A stretch of DNA of 50,142 nt from JBBKWQ01 sp037969115 (GCA_037969115.1 JBBKWQ010000169.1:1-50142); one strand, 5' to 3'. Counted from the first letter of the stretch, positions 40,403 to 49,374 are shown. A program made the numbers and translations. Notes: generated from the letters alone by a model not told the origin.

Positions 40403-41713
40403 ATGACGGCCAACGCGACAGACCGCCACGGCGACGTCGTCGACGAGCTCGACACGTGGCTGGAATCGAACTGGGATCCCGATCTCTCCGTCGGTGAATG
40501 GTGGGAACTTCTCGGCTTGGCCGGCTGGTCTGCGCCGTCGCTGCCCGAGCACGCGTATGGGCGTGCACTCTCGCGCAACGACGCCGTACGGGTCGCTCAG
40601 GCGATCGCTCAGTTCGGCGCGTTGGGGGCGCCGGGTGGACTCGGCTTGCTGCTTGCCGCTCCCACGATCGCGACACACGGCTCACAGGAGCAGATCGACA
40701 TCTACGTGCGCGACATCGTCACCGGTCAGCGCGGATGGTGCCAGCTGTTCTCCGAACCGGTGGCCGGTTCCGACCTCGCCGGATTGCAGACGCGGGCGAT
40801 CGAAGACGGCGACGAGTGGATCGTGAACGGTCAGAAGGTCTGGACATCCGGTGGCCAGATCGCCGACCTCGGCATGCTGATCGCTCGCACCGACTCCGAC
40901 GTTCCGAAGCACCAGGGCATCACGTACTTCGCGATCGACATGCACCAGCCAGGCGTCGAGACGAGGCCGCTGCGCGAACTCACCGGCAGAGCGTTGTTCA
41001 ACGAGGTGTTCCTCAGCGATGCACGCGTGCGAGGTGATGCGATGATCGGCGGACGGAACAAGGGCTGGGCAGTCGCCAACACCACGCTGGCATTCGAGCG
41101 GGCCGGTTTGGGTTCCGGCGGCGGGCACGCCGCCGGAAGCACCGCGACTCCTGGCACCGTGGTGGGCGATCTCGGTCGACGGGCAGGCGACTTCGTGAGT
41201 GGCAAGCGAGGCCGACCGCAAGGCGGCGCCCAGTTCCGCGGAGCGGGCCGGATGCTCATCGAACTCGCCCGGGCGACCGGATCGCTCGATGATCCCCTCA
41301 TTCGCCAAGATCTGATGCGGCTGCACACGCTTGCCGAGATCGGCCGGATGAGCACGCTCCGCCTCAAGGCTGTGAAGGCGTCGGGTGGTGACATCGCCGG
41401 CATCGGCAACATCGGGAAGCTCTCGATGAGCGACATGATGCGTCTCCAGCGCGATCTCGGGCTGCGCCTCCTCGGCGCTTCGGGGACGCTGCATGCGTAC
41501 GACTCGGCGTCGCGCGAGTCACTCGACGCTGCGACCGGTCAGCCGATGAACGCCGTGGTCACCGAGATGGCGCTGTTCGCCCAGGCACCTCCCATCTACG
41601 GCGGCACCGACCAGATCCAGAAGAACATCATCGGTGAACGTGTTCTCGGCCTGCCGAAGGAACCGAACAACGATCGCACGGTGCCTTTCGTGGAATTGCC
41701 GAAGAACGCGTGA
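40403..41713 (+). CDS. Acyl-CoA dehydrogenase
   Basis: This is a 436-residue flavoprotein. Family marks: QLFSEPVAGSDLAGLQTRA (substrate/flavin motif), WIVNGQKVWTSGGQIADLGMLIARTD, and IYGGTDQIQKNIIGERVLGLP at the end. The N-terminal helical domain is DELDTWLESNWDPDLSVGEWW. ATG 40403 is preferred. The catalytic base cannot be fixed by eye. It lies 66 bases after sufC and overlaps the following MFS gene; the substrate is unknown. Confidence 0.9.
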   Translation: MTANATDRHGDVVDELDTWLESNWDPDLSVGEWWELLGLAGWSAPSLPEHAYGRALSRNDAVRVAQAIAQFGALGAPGGLGLLLAAPTIATHGSQEQIDIYVRDIVTGQRGWCQLFSEPVAGSDLAGLQTRAIEDGDEWIVNGQKVWTSGGQIADLGMLIARTDSDVPKHQGITYFAIDMHQPGVETRPLRELTGRALFNEVFLSDARVRGDAMIGGRNKGWAVANTTLAFERAGLGSGGGHAAGSTATPGTVVGDLGRRAGDFVSGKRGRPQGGAQFRGAGRMLIELARATGSLDDPLIRQDLMRLHTLAEIGRMSTLRLKAVKASGGDIAGIGNIGKLSMSDMMRLQRDLGLRLLGASGTLHAYDSASRESLDAATGQPMNAVVTEMALFAQAPPIYGGTDQIQKNIIGERVLGLPKEPNNDRTVPFVELPKNA

Positions 41714-42993
41714 ACGGGTCGTCCGTCGGCACGGATTCGCCAGCCGTCGCCGAGTCCGACAAGTTCCCTGGCTGGCAGGTCGTCACCGGTTCGTTCATCG
41801 TCCTCACCACCGCGTCCGGTCTCGGTTTCTACGGCCTGGCCGTGTACCTCAACGCGCTGAGCAAGGAACGCGATTGGGATGTGTCGTCGGTGTCGTTGGC
41901 GACCACGTTCTTCTTCCTCGTCGGAGGGTTCACCGGTCTGTACGTGGCGCGTGCAATCGCCCGATTCGATGTGCGGTACGTCATTGCCGCCGGCGGACTG
42001 TTGGCCGGTGCGTCGTTGGCGGTGCTCGGACAGGTCGAGGAGAAGTGGCAATTGTTCGCGGTGTACGGGCTGTTCGCCGTGGGTTGGGCAACGGCCGGTC
42101 TGGTTGCCGTCACCACCGTGATCACGCGTTGGTTCCATCGGCGGCGTTCGGTGGCGCTGTCGGTGGCCTCGACCGGACTCTCCGTCGGGGGCATCGTGAT
42201 CACTCCGTTCGTCAAGTGGGCAATCGACGAGCACGGGCTCGCGGCGACCACGCCGTGGCTGGGACTGATCTTCGTGCTCGGTGTGGTGCCCTTCGCTCTG
42301 TGGCTCATTCACCCGAGCCCCGAGCTCCGTGGATGGATGCCCGACGGTGAGCGCTCGGTCGTCGGACGGACGCCGACTGCGCCCAGAGGAATGCAGTACG
42401 CCGAGGCGATCAAGACCCGCTTCTACATCGCTGTGACAGCGGGCTATGTACTCGCACTCGGTGCGCAGGTCGGAGCCATTCAGCAACTCGTTCGGCTGGT
42501 CGAGGAACGTACCAACGAGTCGACGGCGGCCCTTGCCACGCTGTTCCTCGCCGCGACATCGATCGTTGCCAGGTTGATCGGTGGGCGGATCACGGAGTCG
42601 GTGCCCATGCTCGGGTTCACCGTCGTCTTGGCCGCGACACAGATGGTCGCACTCGTCGGTCTGGCGTTCGCCGAGTCGACCCCGCTGATCTTCGTGACCA
42701 TCGTGTTGTTCGGTGCCACCGTCGGCAACATCTTGATGCTGCAACCGCTGTTGATCGCCGAACGATTCGGGGTCCGCGACTATCCGCGCATCTTCAGCCG
42801 CTCGCAGTTCGTCGCACTGTTCGGAACTGCGGGCGGACCGTGGTTGCTCGGATTCCTCCACGACCAGGCGGGCGGGTATCGAACGTCGTACGTGGTGGCA
42901 GGTATGTGTTCACTTGGCGGAGCCGTCGTGCTCTCGTTCGCCGGGCCCGCAAGGGTGCCGTCCGAACAGTCGGCTACGGTGCCCCTCTCGTGA
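41710..42993 (+). CDS. MFS transporter
   Basis: This is a 427-residue permease with twelve hydrophobic segments. GTG 41710 overlaps the acyl-CoA dehydrogenase stop. VTGSFIVLTTASGLGFYGLAV, FFFLVGGFTGLYVARAIARFD and ITRWFHRRRSVALSVASTG suggest the OFA/monocarboxylate type branch. The coupling to an acyl-CoA dehydrogenase suggests carboxylate import, not certain. The stop overlaps the YbaK gene by GTGA. Confidence 0.87.
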   Translation: MNGSSVGTDSPAVAESDKFPGWQVVTGSFIVLTTASGLGFYGLAVYLNALSKERDWDVSSVSLATTFFFLVGGFTGLYVARAIARFDVRYVIAAGGLLAGASLAVLGQVEEKWQLFAVYGLFAVGWATAGLVAVTTVITRWFHRRRSVALSVASTGLSVGGIVITPFVKWAIDEHGLAATTPWLGLIFVLGVVPFALWLIHPSPELRGWMPDGERSVVGRTPTAPRGMQYAEAIKTRFYIAVTAGYVLALGAQVGAIQQLVRLVEERTNESTAALATLFLAATSIVARLIGGRITESVPMLGFTVVLAATQMVALVGLAFAESTPLIFVTIVLFGATVGNILMLQPLLIAERFGVRDYPRIFSRSQFVALFGTAGGPWLLGFLHDQAGGYRTSYVVAGMCSLGGAVVLSFAGPARVPSEQSATVPLS

Positions 42994-43481
42994 GCGACAT
43001 TCACCGCAATGTGCAGCGGGTGATCGACGCCGGTGCCGCCAGCGGTGTCGCGGTCGAACCCGTCCGGTTTCCCGAGGGCACACGAACCGCCGTCGACGCC
43101 GCGACTGCAATCGGCTGCGATGTCGCCCAGATCGTGAAGAGTCTGATCTTCGCCGTCGACGGTGAGGTCGTGCTCGCCTATGTGTCGGGAGCGAACCAAC
43201 TCGACGAGGGCAAGCTCGCAGCTGCCGCCGACGGCTTGACCTGTGCCCGAGTCGACGCCGACGTGGTGCGAACGGTGACGGGCTTTCCGATTGGTGGCGT
43301 ACCTCCGTTCGGTCACAGCACCGAACTGAAGGTCTTCATCGATCCCGACCTCATGTCGTTCGACGAAGTCTGGGCCGCCGCCGGCACGTGGCACGACGTG
43401 TTCGGGCTCAGTCCCGCACAACTCGTGGCAGCGAGCAAGGGGCGCGTCATCGACCTCGCACGCGACCGACCAGGCAGATGA
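42990..43481 (+). CDS. YbaK/EbsC family aminoacyl-tRNA deacylase-like protein
   Basis: This is a 163-residue protein of the YbaK/ProX editing domain family, which clears mischarged tRNA. It starts at GTG 42990 (VSDIHRNVQRVIDA). Marks: CDVAQIVKSLIFAVDGEVVLAYVSG, where Lys of VKSLIF is the conserved active-site residue, and FPIGGVPPFGHSTELKVFIDPDL. It lacks a synthetase domain. Operon position with MFS and acyl-CoA dehydrogenase is probably not functional. Confidence 0.9.
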   Translation: MSDIHRNVQRVIDAGAASGVAVEPVRFPEGTRTAVDAATAIGCDVAQIVKSLIFAVDGEVVLAYVSGANQLDEGKLAAAADGLTCARVDADVVRTVTGFPIGGVPPFGHSTELKVFIDPDLMSFDEVWAAAGTWHDVFGLSPAQLVAASKGRVIDLARDRPGR

Positions 43482-43483
43482 GA

Positions 43484-43505
43484 CCGGCCCGGTGAGACCG
43501 GCCGG
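43484..43505. terminator. Inverted repeat between convergent operons
   Basis: CCGGCC-N10-GGCCGG forms a 6-bp GC-only stem with a 10-base loop directly after the YbaK stop and before the convergent thioesterase stop. It could end transcription from both sides. No T tract is seen. Confidence 0.4.
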
Positions 43506-43524
43506 CTGACACCTCTCGGTTCGC

Positions 43525-44190
43525 CTACGAGTCGGACGGAAGTTCGTGGGCGGCCGTGACGCGGTCGAACAACGCCGGATCGACGGTGATGAACGTCGCA
43601 GTCGCGGTGACGAGGACGTCGTTGGATTCCACGTCGATCAGCTCCGCTGTGGTGTAGAGCTTGCGTCCCTCGAGCTTGGTCATGCGTGCCCGGCACACGA
43701 GCGGCCGGTGCAACGGCGTGGCGGCTTCGAACCGCAGGGCCAGTTCGCCGGTGAACGCCGGGACGTGCACCATGCCGAGCACGAACCCGAGCACGTCGTC
43801 GAAGAGTGCTGCGACGATGCCGCCGTGAGCGCGCCGCGGTGCTCCCTCGTGGGCCGCGCGCAAGGTCACGAACGCCCGGATCTCGTCGCCGTGCTGCTGC
43901 ACGTCGAGGTCGATGCCCCAGGGCGACGCCCGTCCGCTGATCGGTCGATCGTCGAAACTGTAGATCGCCTCGCCGTCGGCCCTCGTGGCCGGGAGATTCT
44001 TGCGGACGCTCGCGCCGAAGGTCGCCGGGTCACGAAACCGGGGCTCGCCCTCGACCAGTTGGGCGGTGAGTTGTTCGAGCGTGCTCGCCACACGTTCCAA
44101 CAGTTCGGGTGCAGCTTCGTGACCGACCACGGCATGACCGATGTCGCGAATCGACTGCCCGGCGCGCAGGCGCAACATCGCGTCGGTCAT
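43525..44190 (-). CDS. PaaI-type hot-dog thioesterase
   Basis: This is a 221-residue protein. Residues about 75-215 form a hot-dog thioesterase domain with RRAHGGIVAALFDDVLGFVLGM (HGG motif with the conserved Asp), then ELALRFEAATPLHRPLVCRARM. The N-terminal about 70 residues (LRLRAGQSIRDIGHAVVGHEAAPELLERV) are helical. ATG 44190 overlaps the sufU stop (ATGA), so it is part of the sufC2-S-U unit. Acyl-CoA hydrolysis is inferred from family. Confidence 0.85.
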   Translation of the reverse strand: MTDAMLRLRAGQSIRDIGHAVVGHEAAPELLERVASTLEQLTAQLVEGEPRFRDPATFGASVRKNLPATRADGEAIYSFDDRPISGRASPWGIDLDVQQHGDEIRAFVTLRAAHEGAPRRAHGGIVAALFDDVLGFVLGMVHVPAFTGELALRFEAATPLHRPLVCRARMTKLEGRKLYTTAELIDVESNDVLVTATATFITVDPALFDRVTAAHELPSDS

Positions 44191-44666
44191 CGAGCAGCTT
44201 CGTCGTCCGGCTGCGCATCGAGCGCCTGCAGGAGCGTGTTCCACGACAGCGTCGCGCACTTGATGCGGACCGGGAACTTGACGACACCCTGCAACGCCTC
44301 GAGATCGCCGAGCGCGATGTCGCCGTCGCTCTCTTCGGCCGAGCCGGTGTCGTCGATCGACATCATGCCCTTGAAGCGCCGGACGATCGCGCGGACCTCG
44401 GGTACCTTCTTGCCTTTGACGGCCTGACTCATCATCGATGCCGACGACTGCGAGATCGAGCAACCCTGGCCGGACACCTTGACATCGCTGACGGTCGCCT
44501 CGGCTCCCTCGCCGTCGACGTCGATGTAGATGGTGATCTCGTCGCCGCAGAGCGGGTTGTGACCCTCCGCGACTCGGGCGGGAGGTGATTCCAGCTCGCC
44601 ACGGTTCCGGGGGGAACGGTAATGGTCGAGGATGATCTCTCGGTAGAGGTCTTCGAGGCCAGGCAT
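44187..44666 (-). CDS. sufU: Sulfur relay protein SufU
   Basis: This is a 159-residue zinc-dependent sulfur transfer protein that takes persulfide sulfur from SufS. Ligand residues: Cys40 and Asp42 in HNPLCGDEIT, Cys69 in GQGCSISQSSASMM, and Cys137 in VRIKCATLSW, in the typical SufU spacing. It starts MPGLEDLYREIILDHYRSPRNRG at ATG 44666, with an unneeded extension to 44729. It follows sufS closely (25 bases). Confidence 0.94.
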   Translation of the reverse strand: MPGLEDLYREIILDHYRSPRNRGELESPPARVAEGHNPLCGDEITIYIDVDGEGAEATVSDVKVSGQGCSISQSSASMMSQAVKGKKVPEVRAIVRRFKGMMSIDDTGSAEESDGDIALGDLEALQGVVKFPVRIKCATLSWNTLLQALDAQPDDEAAR

Positions 44667-44691
44667 CGTGGCTGTGTCCTGTCTGTGGGGT

Positions 44692-45927
44692 TCAGAATCC
44701 GAAGATATCGCTCGCGCCGTCGAGCGCATCGGCCAGGGCGTCGATATCGGAGCGGTCGTTGTACAGATACACGCTGGCGCGCACGGTGGCGTTGGCTCCT
44801 AGCACCCGCATCAGGGGCTTCGCGCAGTGGTGTCCGGCTCGGACGCAGATGTTCTGTTCGTCGAGCACCTGGCTGACGTCGTGCGGGTGGATGTCGCGGA
44901 AGGCGAAGCTCATGACGCCGCCGCGAACCTCGATGTTGTCGGGGCCATGGATGGTGATGTCGTCGCCGTAGCGTCCCTGCAGCGTCTTGAGGGCGTATTG
45001 CGTCAGGTCGACCTCGTGCTGGCGGACGTTGCGCATACCGATCCGGTCGAGGTAGCGCACTGCTTCGCCGAACCCGATGGCCTCGATGATCGGGGGAGTG
45101 CCGGCTTCGAACTTCGCGGGGACGGGAGCAGTGGTGAATCCGTCGAGCCTGACGTCGTCGATCATGTTGCCGCCTCCCAGGAACGGTGGCATTGCGTCGA
45201 GCAGCTCCATGCGGCCCCACAAGGCGCCGATTCCGGAAGGACCGCACATCTTGTGACTGGAGAACGCCACGAAATCGGCGTTCCATGCCTGCACATCGGT
45301 GACGTTGTGCGGCACATACTGGCAGGCGTCGACGATGGCGATCGCGCCGGCGTCGTGGGCGGCCTCGACCAGTTTCGCGACCGGTGGGAGAGTGCCGAGC
45401 ACGTTGCTCATCGCTGTGAAGGCGAACACCTTCGCGCCGTCGAGCAGTTGGTTGAGGTCGGTGAGGTCGAGCTGACCGTCTGCGGTGAGCGGTACCCAAC
45501 GCACTTCGATGCCGCGTTCCGCGACGAGCATCTGCCACGGCACGACGTTGGCGTGGTGTTCCATGTGGGTGAGCACGACGACGTCGCCGGCGCTGAGATT
45601 GGACCGACCCCACGCTGCGGCGACGAGGTTGAGCGACTCCGTGGCGTTCTTGGTGAAGATCACCTCATCGGCATGTGGTGCGTTGACGAAACGGGCAACT
45701 GTGGTGCGGGCGGCCTCGTACAGGTCGGTTGCTTCGCCGGCCATGCGGTATGCGCTCCGGTTGATCGGCGCGTAGTGCGTGCGGGTGAAGTCGGCCATCG
45801 CGTCGATGACCTGGCGTGGCTTCTGCGATGTGTTCCCCGAGTCGAGGTAGATGACGCGCTTGCCATCGATCTTGCGGTCGCGAAACGGGAAATCGTCGCG
45901 GACGGCGGCCCAGTCGACCTGGTTCAC
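44692..45927 (-). CDS. sufS: Cysteine desulfurase SufS
   Basis: This is a 411-residue PLP enzyme (group II desulfurase). The PLP lysine is Lys226 in VAFSSHKMCGPSGIGALWG; catalytic Cys368 lies in CVRAGHHCAKPLM. It starts at GTG 45927 (VNQVDWAAVRDDFP), which overlaps the sufC2 stop by GTGA. YLDSGNTSQKPRQVI and HMEHHANVVPWQ are further SufS marks. It supplies persulfide to SufU and then to SufBCD encoded on the facing strand. Confidence 0.95.
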   Translation of the reverse strand: MNQVDWAAVRDDFPFRDRKIDGKRVIYLDSGNTSQKPRQVIDAMADFTRTHYAPINRSAYRMAGEATDLYEAARTTVARFVNAPHADEVIFTKNATESLNLVAAAWGRSNLSAGDVVVLTHMEHHANVVPWQMLVAERGIEVRWVPLTADGQLDLTDLNQLLDGAKVFAFTAMSNVLGTLPPVAKLVEAAHDAGAIAIVDACQYVPHNVTDVQAWNADFVAFSSHKMCGPSGIGALWGRMELLDAMPPFLGGGNMIDDVRLDGFTTAPVPAKFEAGTPPIIEAIGFGEAVRYLDRIGMRNVRQHEVDLTQYALKTLQGRYGDDITIHGPDNIEVRGGVMSFAFRDIHPHDVSQVLDEQNICVRAGHHCAKPLMRVLGANATVRASVYLYNDRSDIDALADALDGASDIFGF

Positions 45928-46754
45928 GCGCCGACCCGGAAGGCTTCGTAGCCGTCGCGCTCGAGTTGCTCGGCCAGTTCCATCCCCCCGCTCGCAACGA
46001 TGCGACCGTCCATCAGGATGTGAATGTGATCGGGACGGATCTCGTCGAGCAGTCGTTGGTAGTGGGTGATCAGGATCACACCCATGCTGGGCCGATCGGC
46101 GCGCACCTCCTGGATCCCCTTTGCGACGATCCGGAGTGCGTCGATGTCGAGGCCGGAGTCGGTCTCGTCGAGGATCGCGAGCTCGGGTTCGAGGATCGCC
46201 ATCTGCATGATCTCGTTGCGCTTCTTCTCGCCACCCGAGAAGCCTTCGTTGAGATAGCGGTCGACGAACGACGAGTCCATCCCGAGCCGCTTCATCCAAT
46301 CCATGCTCGCGAGCCGGAGCTCGAGCACGGAGAGATCGATGCCCTTTCGAGCCGACAGCGCCTGCCGCAGGAACTGGATCACCGAGACCCCTGCGATCTC
46401 CTGGGGATACTGAAAGGCGAGGAACATGCCGGCTTTGGCTCGCTCGTCGGTGGGCCAATCGGTGACGTCGTCGCCCTCGTAGGTGATCGTTCCAGCGGTG
46501 ACCTCGTACTCGGGTGAACCGAGGAGCGCATTGCCGAGCGTGCTCTTGCCGGAGCCGTTGGGCCCCATGATGGCGTGGACTTCGCCGTGACGCACTTCGA
46601 TGTCGAGGCCCGTCAGGATCTCGTCGAGCGGGGTCGCACCTTGCTCGACGGCGGGCCTGGCGCGGAGACCTTCGACCCTGAACAGCACGTCGTCGACTTC
46701 CGGCGCGGTCGGGCCCGACGAGCCGTTCTCACTCGCCTGCGTGTCGTTGGTCAT
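45924..46754 (-). CDS. sufC: Fe-S cluster assembly ATPase SufC (second copy)
   Basis: This is a 276-residue SufC paralogue. Walker A GPNGSGKST, signature FSGGEKKRNEIMQ, Walker B ILDETDSGLDIDAL, and ITHYQRLLDEIRPDHIHIL. Unlike the first copy, it has a 25-residue N-terminal extension (TNDTQASENGSSGPTAPEVDD) and an insert RPAVEQGATPLDEILTGLD before Walker A. It reads more like the classic SufC (YPQEIAGVSVIQFLRQAL). It leads the sufC2-S-U unit. Which copy pairs with SufBD is unclear. Confidence 0.94.
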   Translation of the reverse strand: MTNDTQASENGSSGPTAPEVDDVLFRVEGLRARPAVEQGATPLDEILTGLDIEVRHGEVHAIMGPNGSGKSTLGNALLGSPEYEVTAGTITYEGDDVTDWPTDERAKAGMFLAFQYPQEIAGVSVIQFLRQALSARKGIDLSVLELRLASMDWMKRLGMDSSFVDRYLNEGFSGGEKKRNEIMQMAILEPELAILDETDSGLDIDALRIVAKGIQEVRADRPSMGVILITHYQRLLDEIRPDHIHILMDGRIVASGGMELAEQLERDGYEAFRVGA

Positions 46755-46784
46755 GACCCCATTCTACGTATCGAGGCGGTATTA

Positions 46785-46806
46785 GCACTACCGCCGTAGG
46801 AGTAAT
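46785..46806 (-). promoter_or_regulatory. suf-type palindrome upstream of sufC2
   Basis: On the minus strand the site reads ATTACTCCTACG then GCGGTAGTGC, 17 of 22 matches with the sufD site, including CTAC-GGCG-GTAG. An extended -10 TGCTAATAC begins inside the end of the site; a second -10-like TAGAAT lies 6 bases before ATG 46754. A shared regulator of both suf units is inferred. Confidence 0.55.
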
Positions 46807-46909
46807 GCCGGGTGCCCGGACCAGTCCTCGGCTCGTCCGACGCAATCTCGGGTGGGCGCATCACGGGCTTTGACACGCGTTCGCCCGTCGAACCTCTTAG
46901 ATTGCCTCT

Positions 46910-48340
46910 GTGGCCGATCGCCAACCAAAGACTCATGCGCTCGACCGCTTGGCTGCGCTGGACGCTTCTGCCCGGCCGCCCGAGCAGGGTGCGTTTCGGC
47001 AGCCGCCGCGCCCGTCCGAATCGGATCCGGCTGGTCCGCAGAACCGTCTGAGCGCCGGGACCGAGTTGTTCTCGTCGGTCGTCGTCCCCGGCATGACTGC
47101 GCTCAGACGTCGGGCGTGGTTCGCAGTTCCGATGATGCTCGTGGGGTTCTTCCTCCCCATCGGCCTGGCCTACTGGGTCTACTCGCAGCGTGCCGACATC
47201 GTCGCGGTGGCGCTCGACCAGCAGTTCCTCGCGTTCGCGATGCTCACCGGGGTACTCGCGGTTGTGGTTCGGTTCATGGCGATCTTCGAGATCGCATCCA
47301 GTCGTCCGAACGAACGTGGGTTGGGCCCGAAGGTCGTCTTGGCGACGTTCGTCGTTGCCTTGATCGCGGTACCCGTGAGTTATGGGGTGTATCAGGCTGG
47401 CGATGCGCGGGCGGTGGTCGGCTCGGTGTTCAACGGATCGTCCGACGCTCCGGCGATCTACACGCCACCGGCCGGTGGCGATTCTTCCGCGACCAGTCAG
47501 GGCGTGACCAACGTGCTCCTGCTCGGTGGCGACGCCGGTCCGGGCCGTTGGGGACTCCGGACCGACACGATCATCCTGGTCTCGATCGACCAGGCATCGG
47601 GGCGCACCTCGCTCATCTCGATTCCGCGCAACCTGACGCGGTTGCGGTTTCCGCCCGGGACCTCACTCCACGACGAGTTTCCGGACGGCTTCAACGATCT
47701 CGCCAACGCAGTGTTCCCGCACGTCTCGACCAGCGAGTCCTTGATGGCCGCCTATGCACGCGATGGGTTGCAGCCCGAGGCGGTTGCGCTCACGGAGGCG
47801 GTCGGATACTCGCTCGACGTCGAGATCGACGACTATGCACTGGTCAACATGCAGGGTTTCCTCGATGTGATCGACGCGATCGGCGGCGTGACGCTCGAAC
47901 TGGACTCTGCAATTCCCATGCCCGGCTCGATTCCCGGTGCGAAGCGCGAACTGCCGTCGTCACTCGGGCCCGGCTCGGTCGACATGGACGGCACCTTGGC
48001 GATCGCCTACGTCCGGTCGCGTTCCGCAGATTCCGACTATCAACGGATGGGGCGCCAGCGTCAACTCCTCGCAGCACTCGGATCCCAGGTCTCGGCGGCC
48101 GACGCGCTCAGCGGGTTCTCCCAGGTCACGGGCGCGCTCGACAACTCGATGCGCACGTCGCTCGCCGGTAGCGAGTTCACCGACCTGCTCGACCGTCTGG
48201 GCGACAACACTGCGATCGTGGAATCGGTCGGGCTGGCCCCGCCCTTGGTGAATCCTGGATCACCCGACTACGACGCTATCCGCCAGATCGTTGCTGCGGT
48301 CCAGCGCGCCATCGTGAGTGGCGAACCGTCGGGCTACTGA
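46910..48340 (+). CDS. LytR-CpsA-Psr (LCP) family protein
   Basis: This is a 476-residue membrane enzyme that likely attaches glycopolymers to peptidoglycan. GTG 46910 start, a 60-residue cytosolic stretch, then three helices (AWFAVPMMLVGFFLPIGLAYW, FLAFAMLTGVLAVVVRFMAIF, VLATFVVALIAVPVSYGVY). The extracellular LCP domain spans about 200-450: VLLLGGDAGPGRWGLRTDTIILVSID, SLISIPRNLTRLRFP, and a later YVRSRSADSDYQRMGRQRQLL with the conserved Arg residues that bind the polyprenyl phosphate. Its end overlaps the opposite-strand gene by 7 bases. Confidence 0.9.
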   Translation: MADRQPKTHALDRLAALDASARPPEQGAFRQPPRPSESDPAGPQNRLSAGTELFSSVVVPGMTALRRRAWFAVPMMLVGFFLPIGLAYWVYSQRADIVAVALDQQFLAFAMLTGVLAVVVRFMAIFEIASSRPNERGLGPKVVLATFVVALIAVPVSYGVYQAGDARAVVGSVFNGSSDAPAIYTPPAGGDSSATSQGVTNVLLLGGDAGPGRWGLRTDTIILVSIDQASGRTSLISIPRNLTRLRFPPGTSLHDEFPDGFNDLANAVFPHVSTSESLMAAYARDGLQPEAVALTEAVGYSLDVEIDDYALVNMQGFLDVIDAIGGVTLELDSAIPMPGSIPGAKRELPSSLGPGSVDMDGTLAIAYVRSRSADSDYQRMGRQRQLLAALGSQVSAADALSGFSQVTGALDNSMRTSLAGSEFTDLLDRLGDNTAIVESVGLAPPLVNPGSPDYDAIRQIVAAVQRAIVSGEPSGY

Positions 48341-49374
48341 CCGTCAGAGGTCGCGGTCGCGGCCGGGCGACCCGTCGGATCGGTGTTGCCAGTGGATGCT
48401 TCCGTCGTCTCCGGTGCAGTGCTGGCGTCGGTCGTGTGCGCCGGCGTCGTGGCGTCGGTGGCGTTCGGGGGATCCGACGCAGATGTATTCGTGGTCGTCG
48501 GACGTGTCTCGGCCGGCAGAGTGGCGGTCGGAGGCTCGTCACCGTCTTCGCCAGGCCGGTCGGATGGTCGAGTCGCTACGGGTGGCGGTGTTTCGCTGTC
48601 CGAGGGCTGGTCGCGATCGTCCGCGACCACCGTTGCGCTCGGTGCCTCGGTGGTACCGAGCGTCACGGTTCCCGTCGTGGTCGTGGTCGTCGTGGTGGGG
48701 GTCGTCGTGGTGGTCGTCGTGGTGGTTTGCGTCGTGGTGGACGGCGCCGTGTTCAGCATCGTCGTGGTCGGCGTGGTCGGTGTGACGGCGTTCCTGGTGG
48801 GCGCCTCGGTCGTCGTCGTCACCGCGACCGGCGCGATGCCCCGATCGAAGGAGTCGTTGCCGATGTCGCGATCGCCGGAACCGTTGCCGGATCGGTCGCC
48901 GTCGGCGAGAACGCGAACGATGCCGTCGTCGGTAACCGCGTACCGGCCGGGTCCGTACTCGACGTCGGCGATCTGCATCGACCCGCCGACGTCGATCGTC
49001 GAGCCGATCGGGAGTTCCAGACCCGGTTCGCCGCGTTGCGACGAGCCGTCCGGGAGCTCTACCTGCACTGAGACCGCCGACGCGATCACGTACGAGTCCC
49101 GCCCGTCCCCGAACCAGCCGGCGGCGAGGACGATCAGAGCGAGCAGACACGCCGCCACGCCGAGCACGATTGGTCGTGACCCTCGCGATTTCCGACGCGT
49201 TGCGACCTGAGGAGCGGTGACCCGGGCGGTGACCGGGCGGTCGGTGAGCCGGACGGACGACAGCCTGCTCAGGACGAGGCGCTCGATCGCGTCCAAGCGC
49301 TCCTCGACGGATTCGACCGGAGCGTCTCCGGCCGCGACGAGTGCCCGCTCGATCGAGATGCGGTCGATTCTCAT
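48334..49374 (-). CDS. Membrane-anchored protein with Thr-rich exterior, sigma-factor partner
   Basis: This is a 346-residue protein encoded with the ECF sigma factor (4-base overlap). It has a cytosolic head of about 70 residues (ERLDAIERLVLSRLSSVRLTD), one helix PIVLGVAACLLALIVLAAGW, then a FecR-like stretch SVQVELPDGSSQRGEPGLELPIGSTIDVG. A 160-residue tail is rich in Thr, Pro, Asp and Ser, including runs of eight or nine Thr. Position suggests an anti-sigma or sensor of the neighbouring sigma factor, but no zinc anti-sigma motif is seen. The tail may span the cell wall or be glycosylated. Confidence 0.75.
   Translation of the reverse strand: MRIDRISIERALVAAGDAPVESVEERLDAIERLVLSRLSSVRLTDRPVTARVTAPQVATRRKSRGSRPIVLGVAACLLALIVLAAGWFGDGRDSYVIASAVSVQVELPDGSSQRGEPGLELPIGSTIDVGGSMQIADVEYGPGRYAVTDDGIVRVLADGDRSGNGSGDRDIGNDSFDRGIAPVAVTTTTEAPTRNAVTPTTPTTTMLNTAPSTTTQTTTTTTTTTPTTTTTTTTGTVTLGTTEAPSATVVADDRDQPSDSETPPPVATRPSDRPGEDGDEPPTATLPAETRPTTTNTSASDPPNATDATTPAHTTDASTAPETTEASTGNTDPTGRPAATATSDGQ
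48672..48755. repeat. GTC/GTG-rich simple repeat (polythreonine-coding on the minus strand)
   Basis: The plus strand is almost only GTC, GTG and GTT triplets over about 80 bases, coding for ACN (Thr) runs on the minus strand. Such low-complexity tracts are prone to slippage and assembly errors. Confidence 0.75.
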
